64,000 bases of DNA from Mesorhizobium sp. 113-3-3 (GCF_016756495.1 NZ_AP023243.1:1674001-1738000); one strand, 5' to 3'. Shown: positions 26,275 to 35,031, counted from the stretch's first letter. Notes: a model not told the origin generated them from the sequence alone. Program-made: numbers and translations.

Positions 26275-26295
26275 AAAAAACACCGGTTTCCGGTG
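26275..26295 (-). terminator. Intrinsic terminator without an obvious upstream gene
   Basis: On the minus strand CACCGG, AAA, CCGGTG (26295-26281) is followed by TTTTTT (26280-26275). The stem is perfect with a 3-base loop and a U6 run. It points toward the DUF2125 gene, 97 bp away, and only 37 bp separate it from the oppositely oriented ChaC-type gene. It may attenuate a long leader or stop antisense transcription. Confidence 0.7.
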
Positions 26296-26332
26296 CGGTG
26301 TTGCCATTCTTTTTGCAATCAGGCGCGGCGAT

Positions 26333-26854
26333 ATGGGCGATTTTTGGGTGTTTGGCTACGGGTCACTGATCTGGCGGCCGGGTTTCGCGCATGTCGAGAC
26401 GCGGCGCGCCCATCTGCACGGCTATCGCCGCTCGCTCTGCGTCTATTCCTTCGTGCACCGCGGCACGCGCCAGCGGCCCGGGCTGGTGCTCGGTCTCGAC
26501 CATGGCGGCTCCTGCGTCGGCCTGGCTTTCCGTGTGCCTGGCGAATTGCGTGACGAGGTCATCGCCTATCTGCGCGAGCGCGAGCTTGTCACATCAGTCT
26601 ATCTCGAACGCACGCTCAAGGTCCGCCTCGAGGACGGCGGCGCGGTCGAAGCCGTGGCCTACATCGTCGACCGCAAGCATGAGCAATATGCCGGCGCGCT
26701 GGATGCCGCGCATGCGGCGGCGGTGGTGCGCGGCGCCGTCGGCCAATCCGGCAACAACGAGGACTATGTGCTCAGCACGCTGAAGCATCTGGAGGCACTG
26801 GGCATCCGCGACCACTGGCTGGAGGACGTGGCGCGGGGAATAGCGCCTTTGTGA
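26333..26854 (+). CDS. ChaC-type gamma-glutamylcyclotransferase
   Basis: 173 residues. The nucleotide-like loop VFGYGSLIWRPGF is the hallmark of ChaC proteins, which release 5-oxoproline from glutathione. The catalytic Glu is expected in the segment FRVPGELRDEVIAYLRERE or the nearby VTSVYLERTL region. GNNEDYVLSTLKHLEALGI closes the domain. It is a soluble cytoplasmic enzyme. A terminator on the other strand lies just upstream. Confidence 0.9.
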   Translation: MGDFWVFGYGSLIWRPGFAHVETRRAHLHGYRRSLCVYSFVHRGTRQRPGLVLGLDHGGSCVGLAFRVPGELRDEVIAYLRERELVTSVYLERTLKVRLEDGGAVEAVAYIVDRKHEQYAGALDAAHAAAVVRGAVGQSGNNEDYVLSTLKHLEALGIRDHWLEDVARGIAPL

Positions 26855-26978
26855 AGCGCTGGCTCTGCTGAAATAGGCGGTCAGGCCTTTGACCTCGGCG
26901 CGGCAAGACCTAGCTTAGGCGTCGAACCCCAGCCAGCGGGCGGCATTCGCCCCATCCCCATCATCACGGAGATTCGTC

Positions 26979-27926
26979 TTGCAGAAACGCCGTCTCGGTC
27001 GCACCGACCTTTCCATCGCGCCGCTGGTTCTGGGCGGCAACGTCTTCGGCTGGACCGCTGACGAGAAAACCTCTTTCGACCTGCTCGACCGCTTCGTCGG
27101 GGGCGGGCTCAACGCCATCGATACGGCCGACGCCTATTCGCGCTGGGTGCCGGGCAACAAGGGCGGCGAGTCGGAAACCATCATCGGCAACTGGATGAAG
27201 GACCGCGGCAACCGGGACAAGGTCGTGGTGATCACCAAGGTCGGCTCGGATATGGGGCAGGGGCACAAGGACCTCTCCGCCGCCTATATCGAAAAGGCTG
27301 TCGAGGCCTCGCTGAAGCGGCTGCGGACCGATGTCATCGACCTCTATCTGTCGCACTGGCCGGACCCGGCGACGCCCTATGAGGAAACGCTTGGCGCCTA
27401 CGAGAAGCTGCTCGCCAAGGGCAAGGTCCGTCACATCGGCTGCTCGAACCTCGACGCCGGCCAGTTGCGCGCGGCGCTCGATGTGGCGAGCCTGCGCAGC
27501 CTGCCGCGCTACGAGGTGCTGCAGCCGGAATACAATCTCTACGACCGCTCCTCCTTCGATGGGCCGTTGCGCGATCTGTGCGTGGCCGAGGATATCGGCG
27601 TCATCACCTATTTCAGCCTGGCCAAGGGTTTTCTGAGCGGCAAATACCGCAGCGAGGCCGATCTCGGCCAAAGCGAGCGCGGCGAGGACGTCGGCAGCTA
27701 TCTGAACGCGCGCGGCATGCGCATCCTGGCCGCTCTCGATGCCATATCCGCCAGGCATTCGGCGAAACAGGCTGAAGTCGCTCTCGCCTGGGCGATCGCG
27801 CGGCCAGGTGTCACCGCACCGATCGCCAGTGCCACCAAGCCCAGCCAGATGGACAGCCTGATCAAGGCAGCGTCGTTGAAATTGACCGCCGACGACATGG
27901 CCGAACTCGACAGCGCGAGCGACTGA
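26979..27926 (+). CDS. Aldo/keto reductase
   Basis: 315 residues from TTG 26979, selected because GGAG (26968-26971) is 7 bases upstream and the family N-terminus is then intact (MQKRRLGRTDLSIAPLVLGG). The AKR tetrad appears as Asp in NAIDTADAY, Tyr in DAYSRW, Lys in VVITKVGS and His in LYLSHWPD. It is an NADPH-dependent (alpha/beta)8-barrel oxidoreductase close to the YajO/AKR11-14 group. The substrate is unknown. Confidence 0.92.
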   Translation: MQKRRLGRTDLSIAPLVLGGNVFGWTADEKTSFDLLDRFVGGGLNAIDTADAYSRWVPGNKGGESETIIGNWMKDRGNRDKVVVITKVGSDMGQGHKDLSAAYIEKAVEASLKRLRTDVIDLYLSHWPDPATPYEETLGAYEKLLAKGKVRHIGCSNLDAGQLRAALDVASLRSLPRYEVLQPEYNLYDRSSFDGPLRDLCVAEDIGVITYFSLAKGFLSGKYRSEADLGQSERGEDVGSYLNARGMRILAALDAISARHSAKQAEVALAWAIARPGVTAPIASATKPSQMDSLIKAASLKLTADDMAELDSASD

Positions 27927-28016
27927 GCCTTCGGCTGCCGGTCCACGCACGAACGTCCAAGACCACGCCTCAGCCTTGCCATAGCGTCCTTCGCTGTTGG
28001 CAAGACAGAGGGTGCA

Positions 28017-28643
28017 ATGACGGAGCCGCTTCTTTCGCAGCCGCAGCTTTGGCGGCCGCTGCTCGCTCTGGTGCTGGCCGCTACGGTGGTCATGGGCAGT
28101 CCAGGGCCGGCAACGATAAGCGTCACCGCTGTCGGCGCCGCCTTCGGCCTGCGCGATTCTGTGCGCTACACTTTGGGGATCGTTCTCGGCACGATCGCCG
28201 TGCTTCTGGTGGTGGCGACCGGGATCATGGCGGCGCTTTCCTCGATGCCGAAGCTGGCGCCGGTCCTGGTTGTCGCGTCGGCCGCCTACATCCTTTATCT
28301 CACCTTCAGGATCGCCACGGCGCCGCCGCTGGCGGCGCGCACGGCCGAGGCTGCGCGTCCGACCTGGCTTGCCGGTTTTCTGCTGGCGGTCGCCAACCCC
28401 AAAGCCTATGTGGCGATCGCCGCCGTATTCGCAGGCGCCTCTTCAAGCCAGGGCGATGCGGTACTCGGCCTGTGGTTGAAGCTGACGGTGCTCGCGGCGA
28501 TGATCGTTGTTATCCATGCCGTGTGGCTGCTTGCCGGCGCGGCGTTCGCGCGCTTCCTGCGCAGGCCTGTCGCATCGCGGATCATCAACCTGGTCTTTGC
28601 CGCCACGCTGGTGCTGACCACGGTGCTGGCCGTCTACGGCTGA
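28017..28643 (+). CDS. LysE-family amino-acid exporter
   Basis: 208 residues with about six helices. The family motif SPGPATISVTAVGAAFGLRDSVRY follows the first helix, and LAVANPKAYVAIAAVF is the second conserved region. LysE/RhtB proteins export amino acids or homoserine-lactone-like compounds; the substrate is not defined here. It is a single gene convergent with the acyltransferase. Confidence 0.88.
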   Translation: MTEPLLSQPQLWRPLLALVLAATVVMGSPGPATISVTAVGAAFGLRDSVRYTLGIVLGTIAVLLVVATGIMAALSSMPKLAPVLVVASAAYILYLTFRIATAPPLAARTAEAARPTWLAGFLLAVANPKAYVAIAAVFAGASSSQGDAVLGLWLKLTVLAAMIVVIHAVWLLAGAAFARFLRRPVASRIINLVFAATLVLTTVLAVYG

Positions 28644-28662
28644 TCGCCCGGCCGGAGGCCCT

Positions 28663-29451
28663 TCAGGCCTTCGCGCCGAGTTCCCGCAGCCGCTTTAGCG
28701 CCGTCGGCGGGAAGGCGGGCGGGTTGGGCGCGCGGGCCGCTTCGATGAGCATCTGGTCGCAGGCGGCTTCCGTCTCGCCGATCAGCCGTGCCATGAACTC
28801 GTCCTTGCTGAGGCCCGGCGGGATCGGTGGCAGGAAACGCGCCTTGATGATGCCGGGATAGCGCAGGAACTTGCGGCGCGGCCAATAGAGGCCGGCGACA
28901 TGGGCCACTGGCACCACTGGTACGCCAAGCTGCGCGTAGATTTCGACGATGCCGTATTTGTAGGCCGGCTCGTCGCCCGGCGCCCGGCGCGTGCCCTCGG
29001 GATAGATGATCAGCTGGCGCGGGTTGCGCGCCATCTCTTCCTTGGTCGCCGCGACCACGGCCTTCAAGGCCTTGGAGCGGCTGCCGCGATCGACCGGGAT
29101 CATGCGCATCTTCATGATGTACCAGCCGAAGAACGGGATCCAGGTCAGCTCGCGCTTGAGGATGTAGAGCGGGTCCTGGAGGAAAGGGAAGAAGGCGATG
29201 GCATCCCAGAACGACTGGTGCTTGGGCGCCAGGATGAAGGAGCCTTCGGGTAGGTTCTCCTGCCCGGTGATGTCGTTTTTGGTGCCGGCGATCTTGTCGT
29301 AGAGCCACATGCAGCTGCGCGACCAGAATTTCGGCACGAACCAGGCGCGGTGGCGAGGCGACAGGAAATAATAGGGGGTCCAGAGGATCATCTGGACGAT
29401 CAGATTGACGTAGAAGACGAAATTGAACGCCAGCGATCTGACATAGAGCAT
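28663..29451 (-). CDS. 1-acyl-sn-glycerol-3-phosphate acyltransferase (PlsC family)
   Basis: 262 residues from ATG 29451 (MLYVRSLAFNFVFYVNLIVQM). The catalytic HX4D motif is HQSFWD, and the substrate-binding block is YPEGTRRAPG. Other family blocks are IPVDRG and VVPVAHVAGLYW. An N-terminal hydrophobic segment associates it with the inner membrane. It acylates lysophosphatidic acid to phosphatidic acid; a paralogue acting on ornithine lipids is an alternative. Confidence 0.9.
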   Translation of the reverse strand: MLYVRSLAFNFVFYVNLIVQMILWTPYYFLSPRHRAWFVPKFWSRSCMWLYDKIAGTKNDITGQENLPEGSFILAPKHQSFWDAIAFFPFLQDPLYILKRELTWIPFFGWYIMKMRMIPVDRGSRSKALKAVVAATKEEMARNPRQLIIYPEGTRRAPGDEPAYKYGIVEIYAQLGVPVVPVAHVAGLYWPRRKFLRYPGIIKARFLPPIPPGLSKDEFMARLIGETEAACDQMLIEAARAPNPPAFPPTALKRLRELGAKA

Positions 29452-29551
29452 GAGGGAGGTCCGGTGAGGAAGTGTGCGTTGGTTACACCAAGCGCGGGGA
29501 AAAAGGAAATGGCGCGGCCGTGTCCCGGCCAATGCTGAAGCACGGCTCAGG

Positions 29552-30454
29552 CTAGCCCAATCGTGCCAGCCGCTCCTTTAGACGCGGTGCGGCAAAGTCT
29601 AGGAAGGCGCGCAGCTTGACCGGCAGCAGGCCGTGGCCCGCATGCACGAGGCTCACCGGCCATGGTTCCGGCTCGAACTCTTGCAGCAGGATGCTGAGCA
29701 TGCCGGATCGCACCGCGGCATCGACCTGATAGGAAAGCACTTTCGTCAGGCCGACGCCGGCAACCGCGGCATCGATCGCCGCTTCGGCGGTGTTGACCTG
29801 AAGGCGTGAGCGGACCTGGACCGTGACGTCCGTCTTGCCTCTGGTGAAGCCCCAGGGGGCGGCGGAGGAAAGTCCCTCGAAGGTGATGCAGTTGTGCGTG
29901 CTTAGGTCTTCCGGGATCGTGGGTATCCCGTGTTCGGCCAGATAGGCCGGGCTGGCGCAGACCACACGGCGGATCGAACCGACGCCAACGGCGACAAGGC
30001 GCGAATCGGGCAAGTGGCCGATGCGCAACGCGAGGTCGAAATGGTCTTCGACCAGCTGGGTTATGCGGTCCGCCAGGGTCAGGCGGATGTCCACGTCGGG
30101 ATAGGCCGCGAGAAAGCCGGTGACCACGGGCAGCACATGGAGACGACCGAACACGACCGGCGCGGTGATGGCCAGTTCACCGGTCGGAGCGCTGTATTCG
30201 CCGGCCGCGGCGCGTTCCGCCTCGCCGACGTCATCAAGGATACGGCGGCAGGCCGCAAGATAGGCCTCGCCGGCGTCGGTCGGCGTCAGCCGGCGCGTCG
30301 AACGGTTCAGCAGCCTTGTGTTGAGATGGCGTTCCAGATCGGAGACCTTGCGGCTGACGGTCGCCAGCGGAACGCCGAAACGGCGGGCCGCGGCGGAAAG
30401 GCTGCCGGCCTCCACCGCCGCGACAAAGAGCGACATGGCTTCGAGACGATCCAT
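29552..30454 (-). CDS. LysR-family transcriptional regulator
   Basis: 300 residues. The N-terminal winged helix (LFVAAVEAGSLSAAARRFGV, PLATVSRKVSDLERHLNTRLLNRS-type) is followed by a periplasmic-binding-like effector domain starting near GELAITAPVVFGRLHVLP. It is of the CrgA/DmlR-like group. It is divergent from the DUF1348/PNPOX-like pair and probably controls it. Two inverted repeats lie between the genes. Confidence 0.93.
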   Translation of the reverse strand: MDRLEAMSLFVAAVEAGSLSAAARRFGVPLATVSRKVSDLERHLNTRLLNRSTRRLTPTDAGEAYLAACRRILDDVGEAERAAAGEYSAPTGELAITAPVVFGRLHVLPVVTGFLAAYPDVDIRLTLADRITQLVEDHFDLALRIGHLPDSRLVAVGVGSIRRVVCASPAYLAEHGIPTIPEDLSTHNCITFEGLSSAAPWGFTRGKTDVTVQVRSRLQVNTAEAAIDAAVAGVGLTKVLSYQVDAAVRSGMLSILLQEFEPEPWPVSLVHAGHGLLPVKLRAFLDFAAPRLKERLARLG

Positions 30455-30459
30455 AGCTT

Positions 30460-30502
30460 CTTCCAGAAAATGGAAGGAATGATTGCAGATATGCCATCTG
30501 CA
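30460..30502. promoter_or_regulatory. Two inverted repeats, likely LysR operator
   Basis: CTTCCA (30460-30465) and TGGAAG (30471-30476) are separated by 5 bases. TGCAGAT (30484-30490) and ATCTGCA (30496-30502) are separated by 5 bases and fit the T-N11-A architecture of LysR sites inside a longer dyad. Both lie between the LysR gene and its divergent neighbour, as expected for autoregulation and activation. Confidence 0.6.
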
Positions 30503-30572
30503 TTTCAGGAATGGAAGGGGCTATATCTCCAGCATGGCTTTGTCCGCAGCATAGCCACGCAATGGAGTTCCT

Positions 30573-31043
30573 ATGTCTGAAAGCCGCCCACCCCTTCCGC
30601 CCTTCACCGCCGAGACCGCGGCGCAAAAGGCGCGCATGGCAGAGGATGCCTGGAATTCGCGCGATCCCGCGCGGGTCGCGCTCGCCTATACGACCGACAG
30701 CCGCTGGCGCAACCGCGCCGAATTCCTGCAGGGCCGCGATGCCATCCAGGCTTTCCTGACGCGCAAATGGAGCCGCGAGCTCGACTACAGGCTGATCAAG
30801 GAGGTCTGGGCCTTCCACGGCAACCGCATCGCCGTGCGCTTTGCCTATGAATGGCGCGACGACAGCGGCTCCTGGTTCCGCAGCTATGGCAATGAGAACT
30901 GGGAATTCGACGAGCACGGGCTGATGCGCCTGCGCATCGCCAGCATCAACGACCTGCCGATCGCGGAAGCCGACCGCAAATACCATTGGCCGCTGGGACG
31001 CCGCCCGGATGATCACCCGACATTGTCGGCGCTCGGGCTCTAG
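30573..31043 (+). CDS. DUF1348 (SnoaL/NTF2-like) protein
   Basis: 156 residues. The DUF1348 family shows as [56 protein letters not shown] and [10 protein letters not shown]. The NTF2-like fold binds small hydrophobic ligands; no reaction is established. It starts 25 bp before the flavin-binding protein gene and is divergent from the LysR regulator. Confidence 0.92.
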   Translation: MSESRPPLPPFTAETAAQKARMAEDAWNSRDPARVALAYTTDSRWRNRAEFLQGRDAIQAFLTRKWSRELDYRLIKEVWAFHGNRIAVRFAYEWRDDSGSWFRSYGNENWEFDEHGLMRLRIASINDLPIAEADRKYHWPLGRRPDDHPTLSALGL

Positions 31044-31067
31044 CGCCATCCCCGCAAGGAGGTTTCG

Positions 31068-31700
31068 ATGAACGCGCATGCTTTCACCAGCGATGTCGCC
31101 TTTACGCCGACCGTCAAGGCGATCCAGGCGCGCAAGGGCTCGCGCCAGTCCTACGCCCGCGTCGAGGAGCGCGGCGGCTGGCAAGCCGTCATCACGCCGG
31201 ACCTTGCCGCCTTCATCGGGATGCAGACCAGCGTCTTCCTATCGACGGCCAATGGCGATGGCCAGCCCTACATCCAGCATCGCGGCGGTCCGGCCGGCTT
31301 TCTCAAGGTCTTAGACGAAAAGACGATCGGCTTTGCGGATTTTTCCGGCAACAGGCAGTTCATCACGCAAGGCAATCTGGCCGACAATCCACGCGCCTTC
31401 CTGTTCCTGATCGATTACATGCTGCGTCAGCGCATCAAGATCTGGGGCACGGCGCGCGTCGTCGAGAACGATGCCGAGCTGATGGCGAGGCTGATGCCTG
31501 GGGATTACAAGGCGCGGCCCGAACAGGTTATCCTGTTCACGATCTCGGCCTGGGATGCGAATTGCCCGCAACACATTCCGCAACGCTTCGAGGCGGCTGA
31601 TGTGGCGGCAGCGCTTGGCGAGCGGGACAGGCGCATCCAACTGCTCGAGCAGGAGATCATGCAGCTGAAAGCCGCGTCGAAGGGGACCGACCAGGAATGA
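31068..31700 (+). CDS. Pyridoxamine 5'-phosphate oxidase-like flavoprotein
   Basis: 210 residues, start preceded by AAGGAGG. The split-barrel FMN-binding fold of the PNPOX-like superfamily is suggested by FLSTANGDGQPYIQHRGGPAGFL, LADNPRAFLFLIDYML and IKIWGTARVVEND. The C-terminus adds a short coiled coil (LGERDRRIQLLEQEIMQLKAA). It is not the vitamin B6 enzyme itself. Flavin or F420-type redox activity, or haem binding, is possible. It is the second gene of the LysR-controlled unit. Confidence 0.85.
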   Translation: MNAHAFTSDVAFTPTVKAIQARKGSRQSYARVEERGGWQAVITPDLAAFIGMQTSVFLSTANGDGQPYIQHRGGPAGFLKVLDEKTIGFADFSGNRQFITQGNLADNPRAFLFLIDYMLRQRIKIWGTARVVENDAELMARLMPGDYKARPEQVILFTISAWDANCPQHIPQRFEAADVAAALGERDRRIQLLEQEIMQLKAASKGTDQE

Positions 31701-31715
31701 TGATGGAACGGTGGC

Positions 31716-32441
31716 TCAGCCGCCGGCTGCGGTCTCGGCCAGCGCAATGCCGTCCGGAGTCGGTTTCACCGGCACGATGCCGCGCGCCAGCGCCAGCAGA
31801 TATTTGGTGTATTCGGTGAACAGCACGCGCAACGCCCGCGGCTTTGTCAGCCAGCCGCCATTGTCGAGATTGGAATTGACCACCGGATAGGGTTCCAGCT
31901 TGGCGCGATGCAGCAGGCGGCCCATTTCCAGCAGGCTGCGCGGCATGTGGTAATTGTTGGTGACCAGGATCACCGTGCCATAGGCATGGCTTTCGACCCA
32001 TTTGGCGCTTTCCTCGGCATTGCCGATCGTGTCGAGCGCGGCGCGGTCGATGTCGACGCAGCAGGAAAACAGGTTCTTGTCGCCGCCGGTCGCGGCCTGG
32101 AGCTGGCGGCGGCTGGCGGAAGGATGCACGCCGCTGATCAACAGCCGCTCGCCCTTGCCGGACGCCAGCAGATCCATCGCCGCATCGAGGCGCGACTGGC
32201 CGCCGGTCAGCACGATGATGGCATCGGCTTTCTCTGGATTGGCGGGTGTGGTCAGATGCGCGACCTTGTTGGCGAACCAGCCGAAGCCGCCGGCAAACAG
32301 CGTTGCGAGAACGAGGAGCGAGAGCGCGGATATCCGCAGCGCGGTTTTCAAACGACTAAACCCGCCGTGGTCACGCAAACGAGCAACCACCACTGGCATC
32401 TGTCCAGCCGTCCCGGTCGAATCCCGCACGTCCATGGCCAT
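31716..32441 (-). CDS. YdcF/SanA-like (DUF218) membrane protein
   Basis: 241 residues from ATG 32441, with AGGA 8 bases upstream. One membrane helix near residues 38-55 (ISALSLLVLATLFAGGFGWF) precedes a periplasmic DUF218 domain with DAIIVLTGGQSRLDAAMDLL, LLISGVHP and VTNNYHMPRSLLEM. Family members ElyC and SanA affect envelope and peptidoglycan integrity. It follows ftsX by 111 bp on the same strand. Confidence 0.88.
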   Translation of the reverse strand: MAMDVRDSTGTAGQMPVVVARLRDHGGFSRLKTALRISALSLLVLATLFAGGFGWFANKVAHLTTPANPEKADAIIVLTGGQSRLDAAMDLLASGKGERLLISGVHPSASRRQLQAATGGDKNLFSCCVDIDRAALDTIGNAEESAKWVESHAYGTVILVTNNYHMPRSLLEMGRLLHRAKLEPYPVVNSNLDNGGWLTKPRALRVLFTEYTKYLLALARGIVPVKPTPDGIALAETAAGG

Positions 32442-32552
32442 ATGGTTAATCCTGAAATGCGGCCTTTGGTAGGTAAAAGACGCACTTTGCGTTACGCTGT
32501 TTCTCCATCCGTGATCACCCTGGTTCGATCTCCGCCAGAGCAAGCCTCCCTT

Positions 32553-33545
32553 TCATGCGTCGGGTTGGCGAACATCGATGTCGCTGAGATAGGCGACGAC
32601 GGTGGCATGCGAGGTTGCCGCGGTCAGCGCACCGATCACCAGCACCATCAGAACGACGCCGAGATAGCCCGCCGAGCCGATGGCGAAATTGCCGAACAAA
32701 GCGGTTGCCTGATCGGCCTGCGGCGTCGCCATGTTGCGCGACGACCACCAGGAAAAGACGATGAAGACCAGCACCGCCGCCGCGCCGCCGGCGGCCGCGC
32801 CCTTCATGCCGGTGACCAGGAAATGCCGGCGAAATTCGCGCGCGATGAAGGCCGCCTCGGCGCCGACGAAATGCAGCACTTCGATGATATGGCCATTGCC
32901 GGCCATGGCGCCGCGGGTCGCGAACACCACGGTCAGCACCGTCGCCGACAGCATCAGCGCCAGCACGGCAATGCCGATGGTCACCGTGGTGCGCGCCATG
33001 GCCACCAGCCGGTCGACCCAGGTGCGGTGATCGTCGAGCGAGGCGCTCGGCAGTTTTGGCGTGATCGCGGCCCGCATGGCGGCGAAGTCGGGCGGGCTGT
33101 TCTCATCGATGGTGACGATGATCAGGCGCGGCACCGGCAACTCGTCGATGTTGAGGCCCGAACCCAGCCATGGCTCCAGCAGCCGCGCGGTCGCGTCGCG
33201 ATCGATGATCTTTGTCGACTTCACACCGGGGAATTCGCCGGCGATCTGCGAGGCCTGGGCAAGGGCGGCCTCCATGTCGAGGCCGTCGGCCGGCTTGATC
33301 TGGATCGTCGCCTCGCGCGAGATCTGGTTCTCCCAGACCGAGGCGGTGTCGCGCACCAGCGTCACGGCGCCGAAGGTCAGGCAGGACAGGAAGGTCATGA
33401 TGGCGATGACCAGGACGAGCGCCCGGCCGGCGATGTTCTGCGCCGGCACGATCGGCGCCATACGGCGCTGGGTGCGCGGCCTTGCCTCGGCCGCCTCGGC
33501 TTCCTGCTCATGCTCCTGGAGGTGTTCGGCGGACAGGTCAGTCAT
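32553..33545 (-). CDS. ftsX: Cell division protein FtsX
   Basis: 330 residues. The FtsX plan is seen: a cytoplasmic N-terminus, one helix (ALVLVIAIMTFLSCLTFGAV), a large periplasmic domain (about residues 65-190), then three helices in the last third. Sequence features include RLLEPWLGSG, LIIVTIDE and ILHFVGA-like EVLHFVGAEAAFIAREFRRHFL. FtsEX regulates peptidoglycan hydrolases at the septum. The start overlaps ftsE by 8 bp. Confidence 0.92.
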   Translation of the reverse strand: MTDLSAEHLQEHEQEAEAAEARPRTQRRMAPIVPAQNIAGRALVLVIAIMTFLSCLTFGAVTLVRDTASVWENQISREATIQIKPADGLDMEAALAQASQIAGEFPGVKSTKIIDRDATARLLEPWLGSGLNIDELPVPRLIIVTIDENSPPDFAAMRAAITPKLPSASLDDHRTWVDRLVAMARTTVTIGIAVLALMLSATVLTVVFATRGAMAGNGHIIEVLHFVGAEAAFIAREFRRHFLVTGMKGAAAGGAAAVLVFIVFSWWSSRNMATPQADQATALFGNFAIGSAGYLGVVLMVLVIGALTAATSHATVVAYLSDIDVRQPDA

Positions 33546-34197
33546 AGATGTCCAGCCTTCCGCCGGCCAGGATCATGCGGCGCGCGTCGACCTGCTCCAT
33601 CAGGCCGAGGTCGTGGGTGGCGATCACCACGGCGGTGCCGAGACGATTGAGCTCGATGAAGAGCCGCAGCAGCCGTCGCGCCAGCGGCGGATCGACATTG
33701 CCGGTCGGCTCGTCGGCGAGCAGGATCTCAGGCTGCTCGATCAGCGCGCGCGCGATGGCGGCGCGCTGCTTCTCGCCGCCCGACAGGACCGGCGGCAGCA
33801 CATGCATGCGCTCGCCCAGCCCCACCCATTTCAGCAGCTCGGTGACATCGGTGCGGTAGCTCGCTTCTTCGCGCCCGCGCACGCGCAGCGGCAACGCGAC
33901 ATTCTCATAGGTCGTCATGTGGTCGAGGAGGCGAAAATCCTGGAACACCACGCCGATGCGGCGCCGCAAATGCGGCAGTTCGGTGCGCGAGATGCGCGAA
34001 CGGTCCTTGCCGAAAATGGTGATGAGCCCGCGCGTCGGCTTCAGCGACATGAACAGAAGGCGCAGCAACGTCGTCTTGCCGGCGCCAGAAGGGCCGCTCA
34101 GGAACTGGAAGGAGCGCTCCGGTATATGCAGGGAGATGTCGCGGAGGATTTCCGGACCCATGCCATAGCGGAGGCCGACATTTTCGAAGCGAATCAA
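33538..34197 (-). CDS. ftsE: Cell division ATP-binding protein FtsE
   Basis: 219 residues. Walker A GPSGAGKTT (about 35-43), Q-loop GVVFQDFRLLDHMT, signature LSGGEKQR and Walker B ILLADEPTGNVD are intact. IRFENVGLRYGMGPEILRD is the FtsE-type N-terminus. With FtsX it forms a type VII ABC mechanotransducer at the divisome. A CtrA-box match lies 69 bp upstream on the same strand. Confidence 0.96.
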   Translation of the reverse strand: MIRFENVGLRYGMGPEILRDISLHIPERSFQFLSGPSGAGKTTLLRLLFMSLKPTRGLITIFGKDRSRISRTELPHLRRRIGVVFQDFRLLDHMTTYENVALPLRVRGREEASYRTDVTELLKWVGLGERMHVLPPVLSGGEKQRAAIARALIEQPEILLADEPTGNVDPPLARRLLRLFIELNRLGTAVVIATHDLGLMEQVDARRMILAGGRLDIYD

Positions 34198-34266
34198 TTT
34201 CGACGACCTGAAATTCCTGGCAGCGCCAAGCGTGCCTGTTCTGTGAAAAGACCATCGGCCGGCATG

Positions 34267-34282
34267 GTTAACCGGCGGTTAA
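34267..34282 (-). promoter_or_regulatory. CtrA box upstream of ftsE
   Basis: The minus strand reads TTAACCGCCGGTTAAC, an exact TTAA-N7-TTAAC match to the alphaproteobacterial cell-cycle regulator CtrA. It is oriented toward ftsE, 69 bp from its start, and about 105 bp from the divergent gene at 34387. A cell-cycle role for ftsEX makes the site plausible. Confidence 0.7.
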
Positions 34283-34386
34283 TTCCTGGGTTGTTTCGGC
34301 GCGTCACGAGAGCTCCGGTGGGGAAGCGTTAACCATTTTTGTTTACGCAAAAGAAACGAAAAGCGAACACGCGCAATAACGGGGCC

Positions 34387-35031
34387 ATGATGGCTGACGA
34401 ACGAACCGCGCGCCCGGTTTCCGGCGAAATCATGACCGATGCCCCGGCAATTGCCGTGGCGGACAGGATCGTGCGCGGCCCGGCGGCCGATATCGTCGAT
34501 GCCGACTATGTCGTGATGCCGCGCCTTGTCCCCATCGTGGAAAGCGTTTCACCGCAGCCGCGCCCGATCGTCACGCCTTCCATCGAGGGCATGGACATGC
34601 TGCGCAAGCCGGAAGCGCCGGCGGAACGGCAGCCGGCCGTCCGCGGCGGGCCGATCTTCTGGATCGCCGGGATCGGTGCTGCTCTCGCCGCCTTCTGGGT
34701 CTCCGGCGGCCATGCGTTGGTGCGCCAGGCGCCGTTCCTGTCCGGCGCGCAAGCGTCGGCGCTGACCATCTCGGGCGTCACTTCGCGCGTCGACGCCTCG
34801 GGGGCCAATCCGGTGCTGTTCGTCGATGGCGAGGCCGCCAATGACGGGGTGGGGGCCGCGACAATGCCGCCGCTCGAAATCCGCGTGACCGGCAATGACG
34901 GGCGTACAACCCGCTATACGTTGGGGACATCCGGCCATTCGCTGGCATCCGGCGAAAGATTCGGCTTTGCCAGCCGCCTCGACGTGCCTAAGAACGGCGT
35001 GAGGACCGTTTTGGTTACTTTCGCCCAATAG
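34387..35031 (+). CDS. Membrane protein with C-terminal DUF3426-like domain, no zinc ribbon
   Basis: 214 residues from ATG 34387 (ATG 34390 equally possible; no ribosome site seen). A single membrane helix (IFWIAGIGAALAAFWVSGG) divides a disordered N-terminus from a beta-rich C-terminus (LTISGVTSRVDASGANPVLFVDGEAAN and the following strands split here). Rhizobial relatives beside ftsE usually have an N-terminal zinc ribbon with two CxxC motifs; this protein has no Cys at all. The function is unknown. It lies 23 bp before hpt. Confidence 0.7.
   Translation: MMADERTARPVSGEIMTDAPAIAVADRIVRGPAADIVDADYVVMPRLVPIVESVSPQPRPIVTPSIEGMDMLRKPEAPAERQPAVRGGPIFWIAGIGAALAAFWVSGGHALVRQAPFLSGAQASALTISGVTSRVDASGANPVLFVDGEAANDGVGAATMPPLEIRVTGNDGRTTRYTLGTSGHSLASGERFGFASRLDVPKNGVRTVLVTFAQ

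Noticed and set aside
32515..32550. T-arm-like GGTTCGATCTCC suggesting a tRNA
   Set aside because: No acceptor, D-arm or anticodon stem can be built around it. No tRNA gene was found in the window.
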